This document shows, in pieces, positions 15,596 to 24,898 of a DNA stretch of 64,000 nucleotides. The stretch's first letter is position 1. Each line of letters begins with the position of its first letter. The notes beneath the pieces are model-generated. The model ran no database searches and had not been told where the DNA came from. It saw only the letters and a program-made list of their open reading frames with translations. This DNA is from Phenylobacterium glaciei (GTDB lineage Bacteria; Pseudomonadota; Alphaproteobacteria; Caulobacterales; Caulobacteraceae): the NCBI RefSeq assembly GCF_016772415.1, contig NZ_JAGSGD010000001.1, positions 3,683,501-3,747,500 of the forward strand, written 5' to 3'. The translations under genes and the position numbers were made by a program.

Positions 15596-16897
15596 ATGCA
15601 CGTTACGATGATTGGCACGGGCTATGTGGGCCTGGTGAGCGGGGCCTGCTTCGCCGACTTCGGCCATGATGTGATCTGCATCGACAAGGATGCGAGCAAG
15701 ATTGAGCGCCTGAAGTCCGGCGGGATCCCGATCTACGAACCGGGCCTCGACCTGCTGGTGGCCCAGAACGTCAAGGCCGGCCGCCTGTCGTTCGACACCG
15801 AGGCCGCCGCGGCGGTGAAGAAGGCCGACGCGGTGTTCATCGCCGTCGGCACCCCCTCGCGCCGCGGCGACGGACACGCCGACCTCTCCTACGTCTACGC
15901 CGCCGCCGAGGAGATCGCCGGCCTCTTGGACGGCTTCACCGTCATCGTCACCAAGTCCACCGTCCCGGTCGGCACCGGCGACGAGATCGAACGCATCATC
16001 AAGGCCAAGCGCCCCGACGCGCAGTTCGCCGTGGTCTCCAACCCCGAGTTCCTGCGCGAAGGCGCGGCCATCGAGGACTTCAAGCGTCCCGACCGCGTGG
16101 TGGTGGGGCTGGAGGACGAGCGCGCCCGTCCGGTGATGACCGAGCTCTATCGCCCGCTCTATCTGAACGAGACCCCGATCGTCTTCACCAGCCGCCGCAC
16201 CAGCGAGCTGATCAAGTACGCCGCCAACGCCTTCCTGGCCCTGAAGATCACCTACATCAACGAGATCGCCGACCTCTGCGAGGCGCTGGGCGCCGACGTG
16301 CAGCAGGTGGCCAAGGGCATCGGCCTGGACAAGCGGATCGGCGGCAAGTTCCTCAACGCCGGCCCCGGCTACGGCGGCTCCTGCTTCCCGAAGGACACGC
16401 TGGCCCTGGTGCGCACCGCCACCGACGCCGGCAGCCCGGTGCGGCTGATCGAGACCACGGTGGAGATCAACGACGCCCGCAAGAAGGCCATGTCGGCCAA
16501 GGTGGCCAAGGCGTTGGACGGCGATCTGGCCGGCAAGACGGTGGGCGTGCTGGGCCTGACCTTCAAACCCAATACCGACGACATGCGCGACGCCCCGGCC
16601 CTGGACATCATCCCGGCGCTGCAAAAGCTGGGCGCCAAGGTCCAGGCCTACGACCCCGAGGGGGAAGAGGCCAAGCACATGCTGACGGATGTGGACTTCA
16701 AGGCCGACGCCTATGAGGCGGCCACAGGCGCCGATGTCCTGGTGATCATCACCGAATGGGATCAGTTCCGGGCGCTGGACCTCGACCGCGTGAAGAGCTT
16801 GATGATCTCCCCGACGCTGGTGGACCTGCGCAACATCTACAAGCCCGAGGACCTGCGCTCGCGGGGCTTCAAGTACGCCTCCATCGGGCGGGCGTAG
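15596..16897 (+). CDS. ugd: UDP-glucose 6-dehydrogenase
   Basis: 433 residues, NAD-dependent four-electron oxidation of UDP-glucose to UDP-glucuronate. N-terminal Rossmann motif GTGYVGLVSGACFADFGHDV, central STVPVGTGDEIERII and the catalytic cysteine in NAGPGYGGSCFPKDTLALV near residue 260; C-terminal domain with LGLTFKPNTDDMRDAPAL. GGGATAG precedes the ATG. UDP-glucose for it can be supplied by galU at 20677. GDP-mannose dehydrogenase is an alternative member of the family but the motif order favours UDP-glucose. Confidence 0.92.
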   Translation: MHVTMIGTGYVGLVSGACFADFGHDVICIDKDASKIERLKSGGIPIYEPGLDLLVAQNVKAGRLSFDTEAAAAVKKADAVFIAVGTPSRRGDGHADLSYVYAAAEEIAGLLDGFTVIVTKSTVPVGTGDEIERIIKAKRPDAQFAVVSNPEFLREGAAIEDFKRPDRVVVGLEDERARPVMTELYRPLYLNETPIVFTSRRTSELIKYAANAFLALKITYINEIADLCEALGADVQQVAKGIGLDKRIGGKFLNAGPGYGGSCFPKDTLALVRTATDAGSPVRLIETTVEINDARKKAMSAKVAKALDGDLAGKTVGVLGLTFKPNTDDMRDAPALDIIPALQKLGAKVQAYDPEGEEAKHMLTDVDFKADAYEAATGADVLVIITEWDQFRALDLDRVKSLMISPTLVDLRNIYKPEDLRSRGFKYASIGRA

Positions 16898-16912
16898 ATT
16901 TCAGGACGAAGG

Positions 16913-16940
16913 CGAGCGACGCCCGGTCGGGCGTTGCTCG
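16913..16940. terminator. Hairpin between ugd and the convergent small membrane gene
   Basis: CGAGCGACGCCCG - GT - CGGGCGTTGCTCG, a stem of about 12 pairs with one G-T wobble, 15 bases after the ugd stop. No clear T tract follows, so it is at best a weak or bidirectional terminator. Confidence 0.5.
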
Positions 16941-16965
16941 GACGACTCAACCAACCTGCGGCGGT

Positions 16966-17118
16966 CTAGGTCAGCAGGTTGAAGAGTTCGGTTCCGATCC
17001 AGAGCGCGCCGGCCCAGAAGGCGACGGCGAGGAGCGCGACGAAGGCGAGGCAGGCGATCGAGCTGGTCGCCCGGATCGGTCCTCGCGTCACGCCCGCAAT
17101 GACGGGGTTACGCTGCAT
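16966..17118 (-). CDS. Small single-pass membrane protein (50 residues)
   Basis: A 50-residue protein starting MQRNPVIAGVTRGPIRATSS and then one transmembrane helix (IACLAFVALLAVAFWAGALW) ending in IGTELFNLLT. The ATG at 17118 is preceded by GGGAGGACAC, a textbook Shine-Dalgarno at the right distance, which is the main reason for calling it. It is not in an operon: ugd converges on it, and glmM starts far upstream. No family recognised. Confidence 0.65.
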   Translation of the reverse strand: MQRNPVIAGVTRGPIRATSSIACLAFVALLAVAFWAGALWIGTELFNLLT

Positions 17119-17282
17119 GTGTCCTCCCAGAACTCTTTTCTTCGTCCGGGCCGGTCGAGCGGCACCAACATTACGAAGCTGACATGAATTCTGGGGCTTG
17201 AACACCCGAGAAAACCCTCGGGTTCAGCTTGCCGCGCGGCATCGGCCTTCACATACGTGTGTAGACCAGGGCGACTTGCGGC

Positions 17283-18635
17283 TCAGGCGGCGGCCTTCTT
17301 CACCGCGCCGACGATCTCCTTGACCACGTCGCGGACCAGCTTCTCGTCGTCGCCCTCGGCCATGACCCGAATCAGGGGCTCGGTGCCCGAGGCGCGGACC
17401 ACCAGGCGTCCGACGCCGGCCAAGCGGAGCTCGGCGGCGGCCAGGACCTTCTTGACCTGGTCGTCCTCTAATGGCTTGCCGCCGGCGAAGCGCACGTTCT
17501 GCAGCAGTTGCGGCACCGGCTCGAACTGGTGGGCCAGTTCGCTCATCGGCTTGTCTCCCAGCTTCAACACCGCCAGCACCTGCAGGGCCGCCAACAGGCC
17601 GTCGCCGGTGGTGGAGAAGTCAGACATGATCATGTGGCCCGACTGCTCGCCGCCCAGGTTGAAGCCGCCCTCGCGCATGCGGACCATCACCGCGCGGTCG
17701 CCCACGGCGGTGCGTTCCAGCTTCAGGTCGCGGGCCGCCAGGAAGCGCTCCAGGCCGAGGTTCGACATCACCGTGGCCACCACCCCGCCGCCGCTCAGAC
17801 GGTCGCGCTTGGCCCAGTTGTCGGCGATCAGGGCCATGATCTGATCGCCATCGACCACGTGGCCCTTCTCGTCACAGATCAGTAGCCGGTCGGCGTCGCC
17901 GTCGAGGGCGATGCCGATATCGGCGCGGTATTCCTTCACCGCCCGGACCATGGCCTCGGGATGGGTGGAGCCGCATTCCTCGTTGATGTTGGTGCCGTCG
18001 GGATCGACCCCGATCTTGATGACCTCGGCGCCCAGTTCATACAGCACCACCGGCGCGACCTTGTAGGCCGCCCCATGGGCGCAATCGATCACCACCCGCA
18101 GGCCCGCCAGACTCATGCGGCGCGGGAAGGTGGCCTTGGCGATCTCGACATAGCGCGCCTGGCTGTCGTCCACGCGAGAGACCCGGCCCAGCGCCGTCGG
18201 CGCCGCCAGGCCGTCGGCCAACCCCTGGTCCATCAGGGCCTCGATCTCCAGCTCGCGCTCGTCCGAGAGCTTATAGCCATCAGGGCCGAACAGCTTGATG
18301 CCGTTGTCGATGAAGGCGTTGTGCGAGGCCGAGATCATCACCCCCAGGTCGGCGCGCAGGGAGCGGGTCATCATCGCCACGCCGGGCGTCGGCATCGGCC
18401 CCAGCAGGCGAACGTCCATGCCAACACTGGCGAACCCCGCCACCAGGGCCGGCTCCACCATGTAGCCCGACAACCGCGTGTCCTTGCCGATCACAACCAT
18501 GTGCCGGCGGTCGTCCTGGGACATGAAGAGCTTGCCCGCCGCCAGTCCGACGCGCAGAGCCACCTCGGCGGTCATCGGATGGCTGTTGGCCTGACCGCGG
18601 ATGCCGTCGGTGCCGAAATAGGCTCGCTTGGTCAT
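17283..18635 (-). CDS. glmM: Phosphoglucosamine mutase
   Basis: 450 residues. Converts glucosamine 6-phosphate to glucosamine 1-phosphate on the way to UDP-GlcNAc for peptidoglycan and lipid A. N terminus [14 protein letters not shown], active-site serine in [20 protein letters not shown], metal loop in [17 protein letters not shown], sugar loop in [13 protein letters not shown] and phosphate loop [12 protein letters not shown]. Full length for the family. It is divergent from glmS, the preceding enzyme of the pathway, across a 125-base shared promoter region. Confidence 0.97.
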   Translation of the reverse strand: MTKRAYFGTDGIRGQANSHPMTAEVALRVGLAAGKLFMSQDDRRHMVVIGKDTRLSGYMVEPALVAGFASVGMDVRLLGPMPTPGVAMMTRSLRADLGVMISASHNAFIDNGIKLFGPDGYKLSDERELEIEALMDQGLADGLAAPTALGRVSRVDDSQARYVEIAKATFPRRMSLAGLRVVIDCAHGAAYKVAPVVLYELGAEVIKIGVDPDGTNINEECGSTHPEAMVRAVKEYRADIGIALDGDADRLLICDEKGHVVDGDQIMALIADNWAKRDRLSGGGVVATVMSNLGLERFLAARDLKLERTAVGDRAVMVRMREGGFNLGGEQSGHMIMSDFSTTGDGLLAALQVLAVLKLGDKPMSELAHQFEPVPQLLQNVRFAGGKPLEDDQVKKVLAAAELRLAGVGRLVVRASGTEPLIRVMAEGDDEKLVRDVVKEIVGAVKKAAA

Positions 18636-18760
18636 GGGGCGCGGCTCTCGAAACGAAACGAAACTGAGATTTAGTCGACGCCGCGTTTGCGAATGCTAAA
18701 GGCGGCGCGGGCTTGAAGATTATTCCGGCCTCGGCTTACGGCAAAAGGAACTCCACTTCC
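18636..18760. promoter_or_regulatory. Shared divergent promoter region of glmM and glmS
   Basis: 125 bases between the two start codons. It is AT-richer than its surroundings, with the direct repeat CGAAACGAAACGAAAC near 18648-18663. GCTAAAGG near 18695 resembles the Caulobacter -10 element GCTANAWC for the glmS side. No glmS ribozyme fold is evident. Confidence 0.4.
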
Positions 18761-20581
<1,821 letters not shown>

Positions 20582-20676
20582 TCGGCGGGCAGTCGCAGGT
20601 TTCGCCACCGCTCGTCATCAGGCGGTAATGGATTTCGTGCGTTGGCTCCTCTAGGCAGAGTTGGACGGAGGACTGC

Positions 20677-21546
20677 ATGACGAAACCTGTGCGCAAGGCT
20701 GTGCTTCCCGTGGCGGGTCTGGGGACCCGGGTGCTCCCGGGCGCCAAGACCACGCCGAAGAACATGCTGAACATCTTCGACCGGCCGATCCTGTCCTATG
20801 TGGTCGAGGAAGCGCGCGCCGCGGGGATCGAGCACATCGTCTTCGTCACCGGCCGCGGCCAGGGCGCCATTGAGGACTATTTCGACGCCAATCCCGAGAT
20901 CGAGAACGCCCTGGAAGCCAAGGGCAAGACCGACATCCTGGCCGAGGTGCGCGCCGACCTGCCCATCCCCGGCGGCATGAGTTTCGTGCGCCAGATGGCC
21001 CCGCTGGGTCTCGGCCATGCCGTCTGGTGCGCCCGCCACATCATCGGCGACGAGCCCTTCGCCGTCATGTTGCCCGACATGCTGATGGCCGCCGATACGC
21101 CTGCCCTGGCCCAGGCCGTGGCGTCCTACGAAAAGGTTGGCGGCAATATCATCGCGGTCGAGCCCTGCCCGGACGGCGAGGCCCACAAGTACGGCATCGT
21201 CGCCCTCGACGGCCAGGACGGCCGGCTGAACCGCATGACCGGCATGGTGGAGAAGCCCGCCCCCGGGACCGAGCCCTCGAACCTGTTCATCTCGGGCCGC
21301 TACATCCTGCAGCCGGAAATCTTCGATCTGCTGGAGCGCCAGGGCAAGGGCGCGGGCGGCGAGATCCAGCTGACTGACGGCATGGTGCAGCTGATGAAGA
21401 GCCAGACCTTCCACGCCCTGGAATATGAGGGAATCACCTACGACTGCGGCGACAAGATCGGCCTGCTGCGGGCCAATGTGGCCTTCGCCCTGCGCCGCCC
21501 AGAGTTCGCCGACGCCGCCCGGGCCGCGATCCAGGCCCTGCTCTAG
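20677..21546 (+). CDS. galU: UTP-glucose-1-phosphate uridylyltransferase
   Basis: 289 residues. Forms UDP-glucose from UTP and glucose 1-phosphate. N terminus VRKAVLPVAGLGTRVLPGAK with the nucleotide-binding GLGTRxLPxxK motif, then FVTGRGQGAIEDYFD, SFVRQMAPLGLGHAVWCA, FAVMLPDML and GDKIGLLRANVAFAL near the C terminus. A GGAGG lies about 8 bases before the ATG. With ugd and manB it completes a route from hexose phosphates to UDP-glucuronate. The next gene follows after 12 bases. Confidence 0.95.
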   Translation: MTKPVRKAVLPVAGLGTRVLPGAKTTPKNMLNIFDRPILSYVVEEARAAGIEHIVFVTGRGQGAIEDYFDANPEIENALEAKGKTDILAEVRADLPIPGGMSFVRQMAPLGLGHAVWCARHIIGDEPFAVMLPDMLMAADTPALAQAVASYEKVGGNIIAVEPCPDGEAHKYGIVALDGQDGRLNRMTGMVEKPAPGTEPSNLFISGRYILQPEIFDLLERQGKGAGGEIQLTDGMVQLMKSQTFHALEYEGITYDCGDKIGLLRANVAFALRRPEFADAARAAIQALL

Positions 21547-21558
21547 GAGGCGGGAGCC

Positions 21559-22419
21559 TTGCGCCTCTTCGTCTTCGGTTACGGCTTTTCGGCCCGCGCC
21601 CTGGCGAGGCGCCTGGTCCCGCAGGGCTGGACCGTGGCCGCCACCTTCCGCGATGAGGGCGGCGCGGCGCGCCTGGCGGCCGAGGGGATCGAGCCGGTCC
21701 CGGTCGCCGACCCCGACGCGATCGCCGCCGAGATGGGTCGGGCCCAGGCCATCCTGACCACCGCCCCGCCAACCGACCAGGGCTGCCCGGCCCTGCCCGC
21801 CCTGGTGCGGCCGATGGCGCGGGCCGGCGCCTTCCCCGATTGGATCGGCTATCTCTCCACCACCGGGGTCTATGGCGACCGGCGCGGCGGCTGGGTGTTT
21901 GAACAGAGCCGGCTGGCCGCCCAGTCCACCGAGGGTGCGCGCCGGGTCGCCGCTGAGCGCGACTGGCTGGAAGTCGGTCGCGGCATGGGCCTGACCGTCA
22001 CCATCCACCGTTTACCCGGCATCTACGGCCCCGGCCGCTGCGCCTTCGACCGCCTGCGCGAGGGCCGCGCCCGCCGTGTCGCCGCCCCGGGCCAGGTGTT
22101 CAGCCGCATCCATGTGGACGACCTGGCCGCGGGCCTGGAGGCCTCCATCGCCCGGCCCCGCGCCGGCGGGATCTACAATCTCTGTGACGACGAGCCAGCG
22201 CCCAACAGCCAGGTGGTGGCCTACGCGGCGCGCCTGCTGGGGATGGCGCCGCCGCCGGAAGAGGCCCTCGACCTCGACGCCCTGACCCCCGCGGCGCGGC
22301 GCTTCTACGCCGAGACCAAGCGGGTCTCCAACGCCCGCGTCAAGGCCGAACTCGGCTGGCGGCCACAGTACCCCACCTACCGCGAGGGCCTGGCCGCGAT
22401 CCTGGCGGGCGGTGGGTAG
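21559..22419 (+). CDS. NAD(P)-dependent SDR/epimerase family protein
   Basis: 286 residues of the extended short-chain dehydrogenase (YeeZ-like) type. The N terminus MRLFVFGYGFSARALARRL carries a glycine-rich GxGxxA nucleotide motif; IGYLSTTGVYGDRRGGWVFE holds the catalytic Tyr region; the C-terminal part has ETKRVSNARVKAELGWRPQY, typical for nucleotide-sugar epimerase relatives. The start is the TTG at 21559-21561 with GGAGGCGGGAG just upstream; galU ends 12 bases before it, so the two are an operon. Substrate unknown. Confidence 0.85.
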   Translation: MRLFVFGYGFSARALARRLVPQGWTVAATFRDEGGAARLAAEGIEPVPVADPDAIAAEMGRAQAILTTAPPTDQGCPALPALVRPMARAGAFPDWIGYLSTTGVYGDRRGGWVFEQSRLAAQSTEGARRVAAERDWLEVGRGMGLTVTIHRLPGIYGPGRCAFDRLREGRARRVAAPGQVFSRIHVDDLAAGLEASIARPRAGGIYNLCDDEPAPNSQVVAYAARLLGMAPPPEEALDLDALTPAARRFYAETKRVSNARVKAELGWRPQYPTYREGLAAILAGGG

Positions 22420-22454
22420 CCCCCTCGAAATGATCATGGCAAACCACCTCTGCC

Positions 22455-22712
22455 ATGAACGCTTCCATAAAAATCAGCCGCGACGATGTGGTGCGGGATA
22501 TCCGGGAGCTGGCCGCCATCACAGGCCAAACCCTCACGGAAGCGGTGGCGATAGCCGTGCGCACTGAACTTCTGGATGCCCATCATCGAAACGAAATCGA
22601 CAGGCGGCGAAGGGCAGTCGATGAGATTTTGCGGCGCTTTCGCGAAGCTCCGGTTATCGGCCCTGTGCTGACGGATGACGACTTCTACGATGAGGACGGG
22701 CTACCGAAATAA
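22455..22712 (+). CDS. VapB-like (Rv0623 family) antitoxin without a toxin partner
   Basis: 85 residues: SIKISRDDVVRDIRELAAIT followed by GQTLTEAVAIAVRTELLDAH is the N-terminal ribbon-helix-helix pattern of the PSK/Rv0623-type VapB antitoxins, and the C-terminal acidic GPVLTDDDFYDEDGLPK is the region that normally caps the VapC toxin. A vapC gene usually follows within a few bases, but the next 100 bases encode no PIN-domain start in any frame; the only short ATG frame (from 22692) is unrelated. It is therefore an orphan antitoxin or a remnant. Codon use is less GC-biased than its neighbours. Confidence 0.75.
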   Translation: MNASIKISRDDVVRDIRELAAITGQTLTEAVAIAVRTELLDAHHRNEIDRRRRAVDEILRRFREAPVIGPVLTDDDFYDEDGLPK

Positions 22713-22815
22713 ACGAACGAGAGCGGGTAGCTCGGCTGTTCGGACACCTTTTTCCTGTCACACGGGCGCGAGATAGGCTTGGCTATCGTCGCGACAGCCT
22801 CTGAAGACGCACATC

Positions 22816-23148
22816 ATGACCGAGCCGAGACGACTGAAGAAAAGCGAATCCCTGGAGATTCGGATTCCGTATCCGACCAAGGAAGCCTTCATGGCCCGTT
22901 GCCGGGCCGACGGCCGCTCGGCCAGCGAGGCCCTGCGCGCCTTCATCGACCAGCAGCTGGAGGCGCCCGCCAAGCCGCGCGTCTCCCGCAAGACCTGGCG
23001 CCTGATCGCCGGCGCCGCCATCGCCGCGGCGGTGGGAGCCGCGGCCCTGCCGTCGCTGGCCCGCCCCAGCATGGCCGCCGCCCAGTTCGACCACATCGAC
23101 ATCGACCATGACGGCCAGATCAGCCGAGCCGAGTTCACCGCCCGCTAG
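22816..23148 (+). CDS. Membrane-anchored protein with N-terminal RHH-like domain and C-terminal EF-hand
   Basis: 110 residues. Residues 8-45 (KKSESLEIRIPYPTKEAFMA and SASEALRAFIDQQLE) have the strand-helix-helix pattern of ribbon-helix-helix DNA-binding proteins. A basic stretch (KPRVSRKTWR) leads into a hydrophobic helix (LIAGAAIAAAVGAAALPSLA), and the protein ends with FDHIDIDHDGQISRAEFTAR, in which D-I-D-H-D-G-Q-I-S-R-A-E is a canonical 12-residue EF-hand loop with only four residues after it. The likely topology is cytoplasmic N terminus and periplasmic EF-hand. The stop codon is embedded in a REP palindrome (23147-23196). No named family recognised; roles in calcium sensing are conjecture. 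Confidence 0.75.
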   Translation: MTEPRRLKKSESLEIRIPYPTKEAFMARCRADGRSASEALRAFIDQQLEAPAKPRVSRKTWRLIAGAAIAAAVGAAALPSLARPSMAAAQFDHIDIDHDGQISRAEFTAR

Positions 23149-23196
23149 AGCGCGTCAGGGTTAAGTGGCAGCCGGTTAACCCGTCCGACGCGCTCT
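23147..23196. repeat. REP-like palindrome, AAGTGG-nnn-CCGGTT family, copy 1
   Basis: AGAGCGCGTC and GACGCGCTCT form the outer stem, GGGTTAA and TTAACCC the inner stem, around AAGTGGCAGCCGGTT. The upstream gene's TAG stop (23146-23148) falls on its edge. Copies 2 and 3 are at 43706 and 45422. Confidence 0.85.
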
Positions 23197-23208
23197 ACAC
23201 TTTTGAAT

Positions 23209-23262
23209 CTAGAGCCTTTTTGAACAGGTCAGATGATTCCATCTGGCCCTAAAAGGCTCTAG
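23209..23262. repeat. Second palindromic repeat family between two convergent genes
   Basis: CTAGAGCCTTTTT ... AAAAGGCTCTAG with an inner CAGATG-ATTC-CATCTG hairpin. It overlaps the lepB stop codon and lies 12 bases from the REP copy at 23147, so it may also terminate transcription from both sides. Confidence 0.8.
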
Positions 23263-24014
23263 TTCAGCGGGTGGAAGGCGCGGCTCACGTCGAAGCGGGT
23301 CACCCAGGTCCAGGGCTTGAAGATCGAGGCCCCGCCCTTCCAGGACACCAGGATGATGCGCGCCTTGCCCACCAGGTTTTCGGCGGGCACATAGCCGACC
23401 CCGAGCTCCTGCGGCCAGCGGCTGTCGAGCGAGTTGTCGCGGTTGTCGCCCATCATGAAGTACTCGCCCTCCGGCACCACATAGACGTCGGTGTTGTCGC
23501 CGTCATGGTCGGGCGCGCGGTCGAAGGTGACGTAGCTGCGTCCGTTCGGCTTGGTCTCGGCGTACTGCATCACCTGCACCCCGCGATCGCCGGGGTCCTC
23601 GGTGACCCCCAGCGGCTTGCGCGCGATCGCCTTGCCGTTGACGAAGACCTGGCCGCCCACCACCCGGATGCGGTCGCCGGGCAGGCCGATCAGCCGCTTG
23701 ATGTAGGTGATGGATTTGTCGCGCGGCAGGTGGAAGACCACCACGTCACCCCGAGTGGGCAGCTTGTTCATGATCCGTCCGTGGAAGATCGGCGGACTGA
23801 ACGGGATGGAGTGCGCACTCCACCCGTAGTCATACTTGGAGACGATGATGTAGTCGCCCTTCAGCAGGGCGGGCTCCATCGACTCCGAGGGGATCGTGAA
23901 GGGCTGGAAGAAGATGATCCGCAGCACCAGGGCGATCAGCAGGGCGTAGCCGACCGTCTTGATGATCTCGATCATCTCGTCCTTGGCGGACTTGGAGGTG
24001 TGTTCAGTTGTCAT
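23259..24014 (-). CDS. lepB: Signal peptidase I
   Basis: 251 residues; cleaves Sec and Tat signal peptides at the outer face of the inner membrane. One N-terminal transmembrane helix (IIKTVGYALLIALVLRIIFF, about residues 18-37), then box B with the catalytic serine FTIPSESMEPALLKGDYIIV, box D with the catalytic lysine ITYIKRLIGLPGDRI, and box E GEYFMMGDNRDNSLDSR. The ATG at 24014 gives the usual short cytosolic N terminus; 13 upstream codons are unsupported. It is separate from rnc and acpS, its usual partners in alphaproteobacteria. Its stop lies in the repeat at 23209-23262. Confidence 0.96.
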   Translation of the reverse strand: MTTEHTSKSAKDEMIEIIKTVGYALLIALVLRIIFFQPFTIPSESMEPALLKGDYIIVSKYDYGWSAHSIPFSPPIFHGRIMNKLPTRGDVVVFHLPRDKSITYIKRLIGLPGDRIRVVGGQVFVNGKAIARKPLGVTEDPGDRGVQVMQYAETKPNGRSYVTFDRAPDHDGDNTDVYVVPEGEYFMMGDNRDNSLDSRWPQELGVGYVPAENLVGKARIILVSWKGGASIFKPWTWVTRFDVSRAFHPLN

Positions 24015-24078
24015 AGCCAAGGTCTCGCCCAGACCTCGGCGCGCGGCAACCAAAGTCCTGTCCGGACACGCCGGTTTG

Positions 24079-24828
24079 TCAGTCCAGACAGACCTCGTCG
24101 AGCGCCACCAGCAGCCGCGCGATGTCCGCCGGCCGCGATAGCCGGTGATCGCCGTCCTTGATCAGGTTGAACACCACGTCGTCGCTGTTGAGCGCCTGGG
24201 CCAGCTCCAGAGCATGGCGCCACGGCACGTCGGGATCGGCCCCGCCCTGCAGGATGCGCACCGGCGCCTCGATGGGCACGGGGCCGGGCAGGATCGACCA
24301 GCGGGCGCCGTCCTCCAGCAGATTGGCGGTGATCGGATAGGGGTCGCCATAGTCGCTGGACCGCAGCCAGACACCGTCGCGGGCCAGCGCCTCGCGTCCC
24401 GCCGCATCGATCTCCGGGGCCATCAGCTTCTCGGTGAAGTCCGGCGCCGGCGCGATCAACACCATGGCCTGGATGCGTTCGGCACGCACGGCGGCGGCCA
24501 GGCAGCTGATCCAGCCGCCCATGGACGAGCCCACCAGAACCAGCGGCCCCTCGGTCAATTCGTCGAGAACCGCGAGCGAATCCTCTCGCCAGCGAGTGAT
24601 GGTCCCCTGGGTGAAGTCGCCGCTGGACTCGCCATGACCGAAATAGTCGAAGCGGACATAGGCCCGCCCACGCTCGGCGGCCCACCGCGCGATCGCCTCC
24701 GCCTTGGTCCCGGCCATGTCGGAGCGGAAGCCCCCAAGCCAGACCACCGTCGGGCCCGAGCCCGCCACGCGGCGCCACGCCAGCCGCTCGCCGTCCGGTC
24801 GCGCCAGGAAACCCGTCTCTTCGCTCAT
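24079..24828 (-). CDS. Alpha/beta hydrolase
   Basis: 249 residues with the alpha/beta-hydrolase fold. Oxyanion region VVWLGGFRSDMAGTKAEAI, nucleophile elbow VLVGSSMGGWISC, acid in GGADPDVPW and catalytic histidine in IKDGDHRLSRP complete a Ser-Asp-His triad. The pattern (WLGGFxSDMxGTKA, FDYFGHGESSG) is that of the ABHD10/palmitoyl-protein-thioesterase-like esterases common in alphaproteobacteria. It lies 64 bases upstream of lepB on the same strand and could be co-transcribed with it. Physiological substrate unknown. Confidence 0.88.
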   Translation of the reverse strand: MSEETGFLARPDGERLAWRRVAGSGPTVVWLGGFRSDMAGTKAEAIARWAAERGRAYVRFDYFGHGESSGDFTQGTITRWREDSLAVLDELTEGPLVLVGSSMGGWISCLAAAVRAERIQAMVLIAPAPDFTEKLMAPEIDAAGREALARDGVWLRSSDYGDPYPITANLLEDGARWSILPGPVPIEAPVRILQGGADPDVPWRHALELAQALNSDDVVFNLIKDGDHRLSRPADIARLLVALDEVCLD

Positions 24829-24898
24829 CCCTGATCAATAGCCCGTGCGCGGAGGTCCGTCAGCGTGCGACGGGCTTTACGCGCCCCCGCAGTGCGTT

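Noticed and set aside
18636..18760. glmS ribozyme
   Set aside because: The leader is only 125 bases and shared with glmM, and no ribozyme core is seen; the ribozyme is known mainly from Firmicutes.
22692..22779. Possible vapC start after the VapB-like gene
   Set aside because: The short ATG frame encodes a basic 28-residue peptide unlike a PIN domain, which starts with a hydrophobic strand and an Asp.
23163..23180. Paired TTAA motifs as a CtrA site
   Set aside because: The spacing is 11 bases, not 7, and both are part of the REP inner stem.
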